From: Lachnospiraceae bacterium
Lineage (GTDB): Bacteria; Bacillota; Clostridia; Lachnospirales; Lachnospiraceae
Length of the DNA: 64,000 bases
Reading direction: 5' to 3'
NCBI GenBank assembly: GCA_017470935.1
Contig: JAFUXG010000039.1
Coordinates: 1 to 64,000 of the forward strand
In this document: positions 62,720 through 64,000 of the stretch, one piece after another
Layout of the letters: the number at the start of each line of letters is the position of its first letter
Numbering within the stretch: the stretch's first letter is position 1
Translations under genes and position numbers: made by a program
Notes under the pieces: generated by a model
The model's input: only the letters and a program-made list of their open reading frames with translations
Database searches by the model: none
Told to the model about the DNA's origin: nothing

Positions 62720-62760
62720 GCACAAGGACCGGTGCCATAACCAGACACCGACCCTTGTGC
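62720..62760 (-). terminator. Hairpin after the aminotransferase gene
   Basis: GCACAAGGACCGGTG (from 62720) pairs with CACCGACCCTTGTGC (to 62760) with small mismatches. It starts 39 bases after the stop at 62799. The T-run is weak. Confidence 0.6.
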
Positions 62761-62798
62761 ATTCTATACTACATTTTTCAGTTATATCTTAATACTTA

Positions 62799-64000
62799 TC
62801 AGATGAACTCATTATCCACAATGGTAAGAACCTCATCTAGAATCGCAAAAGCCTCTCTAAGCTCCTCCTCTGTGATAATTAGCGGGGGCGTGATATTAAT
62901 ATTATTTTCCCGGCCGAATGCCGCAAAGCCTCTTTCTTTAAGAAGTCCCTGTATCTTAGCCATAGTAGCATTTTCATCATACCCATACGGTACAAGAGGT
63001 GTCTTCTTATCTTTATCCTTAACAAGCTCAACAGCACCGAACAGACCAATGTAACGCACATCACCCACACTCTTATGCTTCGCCTTCTGCTCCTCAAGAA
63101 GCTCTCCGAACACCTTGCCGACCTCATTGACGTGGTCTAAGATATTATGTTCAATATAATAGTTCACACATGCAAGTCCTGCAGCACATGCAAGGGTATG
63201 ACCGCTGTAAGTAAGTCCATAGAGGAACACCTTATCCTTGAAATAGTCTGATATCTCTTTGCTCATGATAATTCCGCCAAGCTGGACATAACCGCTGGTA
63301 ACACCCTTAGCGAAGGAAATGATATCCGGCTTGATACCCCAATGTTCAAATCCGAACATCTTTCCTGTTCTGCCAAAGCCCGCCATCACCTCATCACAGA
63401 TCATTAATATTCCATACTTGTCGCATATTGCTCGAAGCCCCTGAAGATATCCATCAGGCGGTATGATAACACCGTTAGCTCCCGTTATGGATTCCACTTC
63501 GATTGCTGCGATCTGATCAGGGCCTTCATACTGAATCTGCTCCTCAAGTAACCCAAGATAATAATTGCTCGCCTCTTCATCACTTTCAAAATTAATATGT
63601 GAACGATATACATATGGATCGAAGAACTTAAGAAAACCATTGGCAGCAGGACGCTCCAGAGCAAAACGTCTGGGATCCCCAGAAAGGTTGCCTGAACCGA
63701 GTGTTGAACCATGGTAGCTTCGATAGCGGGAGAGCACCTTGCTTCTTCCTGTGTATGTTCTCGCAGCGTATATAGCCGCCTCATTTGCATCAGAACCGCC
63801 ACATGAGAAAAAAACCTTTCCCATGTTATCAGGTGCAAGCTCTATGAGCTTCTTTGCCAGCTCTGCACGGGGACCTGACGCATATGCAGGTGCTATGTAC
63901 GGCAATATCTCGACCTGCTTCTTTACTGCCTCGATAACATCCTTATTGCCGTATCCGATGTTGACATTGGCAAGCTCTGATGACATATCAAAATATTTTT
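62799..64000 (-). CDS. Class III aminotransferase, taurine-pyruvate type candidate (5' end outside window)
   Basis: At least 399 codons; the frame stays open to the right edge (…KIFDMSSELANVNIGYGN), so ATG 63986 is internal and the start lies beyond 64000. Class III motifs: MGKVFFSCGGSDANEAA, CDEVMAGFGRTGKMFGFEHW and the pyridoxal-phosphate lysine in SFAKGVTSGYVQLGG. Its position upstream of a taurine-type ABC operon suggests an omega-amino-acid or taurine aminotransferase acting on the imported compound; the substrate is inferred from context. Confidence 0.85.
   Translation of the reverse strand, partial: KYFDMSSELANVNIGYGNKDVIEAVKKQVEILPYIAPAYASGPRAELAKKLIELAPDNMGKVFFSCGGSDANEAAIYAARTYTGRSKVLSRYRSYHGSTLGSGNLSGDPRRFALERPAANGFLKFFDPYVYRSHINFESDEEASNYYLGLLEEQIQYEGPDQIAAIEVESITGANGVIIPPDGYLQGLRAICDKYGILMICDEVMAGFGRTGKMFGFEHWGIKPDIISFAKGVTSGYVQLGGIIMSKEISDYFKDKVFLYGLTYSGHTLACAAGLACVNYYIEHNILDHVNEVGKVFGELLEEQKAKHKSVGDVRYIGLFGAVELVKDKDKKTPLVPYGYDENATMAKIQGLLKERGFAAFGRENNINITPPLIITEEELREAFAILDEVLTIVDNEFI

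Noticed and set aside
1..64000. CRISPR array, rRNA, tRNA, complete insertion sequence or prophage
   Set aside because: No regularly spaced repeats of CRISPR type, no RNA-gene signatures and no transposase or integrase frame were seen.

Overview
The window reads as chromosomal DNA of an anaerobic, low-to-mid GC Firmicute of the Lachnospiraceae type. The supporting signs are strong AGGAGG-like ribosome sites, a DUF6198 membrane protein, DUF3021/LytTR genes, FeoAB, a ferredoxin-fused nitroreductase and a Clostridia-type assimilatory sulfate pathway. A short peptide-like dispersed repeat (…FCECPHGADRRH…) also reminds me of Coprococcus-like genomes; that species hint is weak. No rRNA, tRNA, CRISPR array or complete insertion sequence was seen.

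Layout. 1-5.3 kb is an AT-rich accessory edge: a type I restriction-modification locus (hsdM plus a half-length hsdS) facing a second hsdS fragment on the other strand, then a compact pair encoding a sce7726-type nuclease-like protein and a large pRiA4b-ORF3/SEC-C protein. 5.4-13.4 kb is a mixed region: a gene relic, DUF6198 and flavodoxin-like genes, an AAA+ ATPase whose 3' end lies in a repeat, TfoX-like, GyrI-like and WYL-regulator genes, a LytTR/DUF3021 operon whose ABC transporter is destroyed by an internal deletion, and a small type I toxin-antitoxin-like locus. 13.4-21.7 kb holds an orphan gltD, a GNAT gene, feoAB with a DtxR-like palindrome in the promoter, an AraC regulator and a copper-type gene pair (HMA/SafE/cupredoxin protein plus a DUF2318 lipoprotein).

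21.8-35.6 kb is a sulfur region, all on the minus strand: metK, a rhodanese-TusA-DsrE fusion, the sulfate importer (sbp-cysT-cysW-cysA), a LacI-family regulator, cysN-cysD (ATP sulfurylase) and aprB-aprA (APS reductase). Sulfate would be imported, activated to APS and reduced directly to sulfite. 35.8-38.4 kb (hemL, hemB) and 54.4-59.4 kb (cobA-hemD, hemC, a precorrin-2 dehydrogenase, hemA) form the route from glutamyl-tRNA to sirohydrochlorin/siroheme, the cofactor of sulfite reductase, whose own genes are not in the window. 59.6-64 kb is an alkanesulfonate/taurine-type ABC operon containing an unexpected 58-residue viroplasmin (RNase H1 N-terminal) domain protein, next to a class III aminotransferase cut by the window edge.

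Between the heme blocks (38.7-54.3 kb) lie a PAS-GGDEF protein, two nitroreductases, two MMPL exporters, an AEC permease, a carboxylesterase, an HdeD-like protein, two TetR regulators, two unrecognised membrane proteins and the 3' stump of an ACR3 arsenite permease.

The three most interesting signals are: (1) a LacI-type palindrome (TGAAAACGTATTCA and close variants) upstream of sbp, aprA and metK, suggesting that the embedded LacI-family protein is the sulfate-assimilation regulator; (2) a second shared box (CCTATCTGTTYAATATG) next to -10 elements of metK, aprA and the sulfonate operon; (3) a dispersed repeat family whose ends are conserved but whose central hairpin has a different, still self-complementary sequence in each copy.
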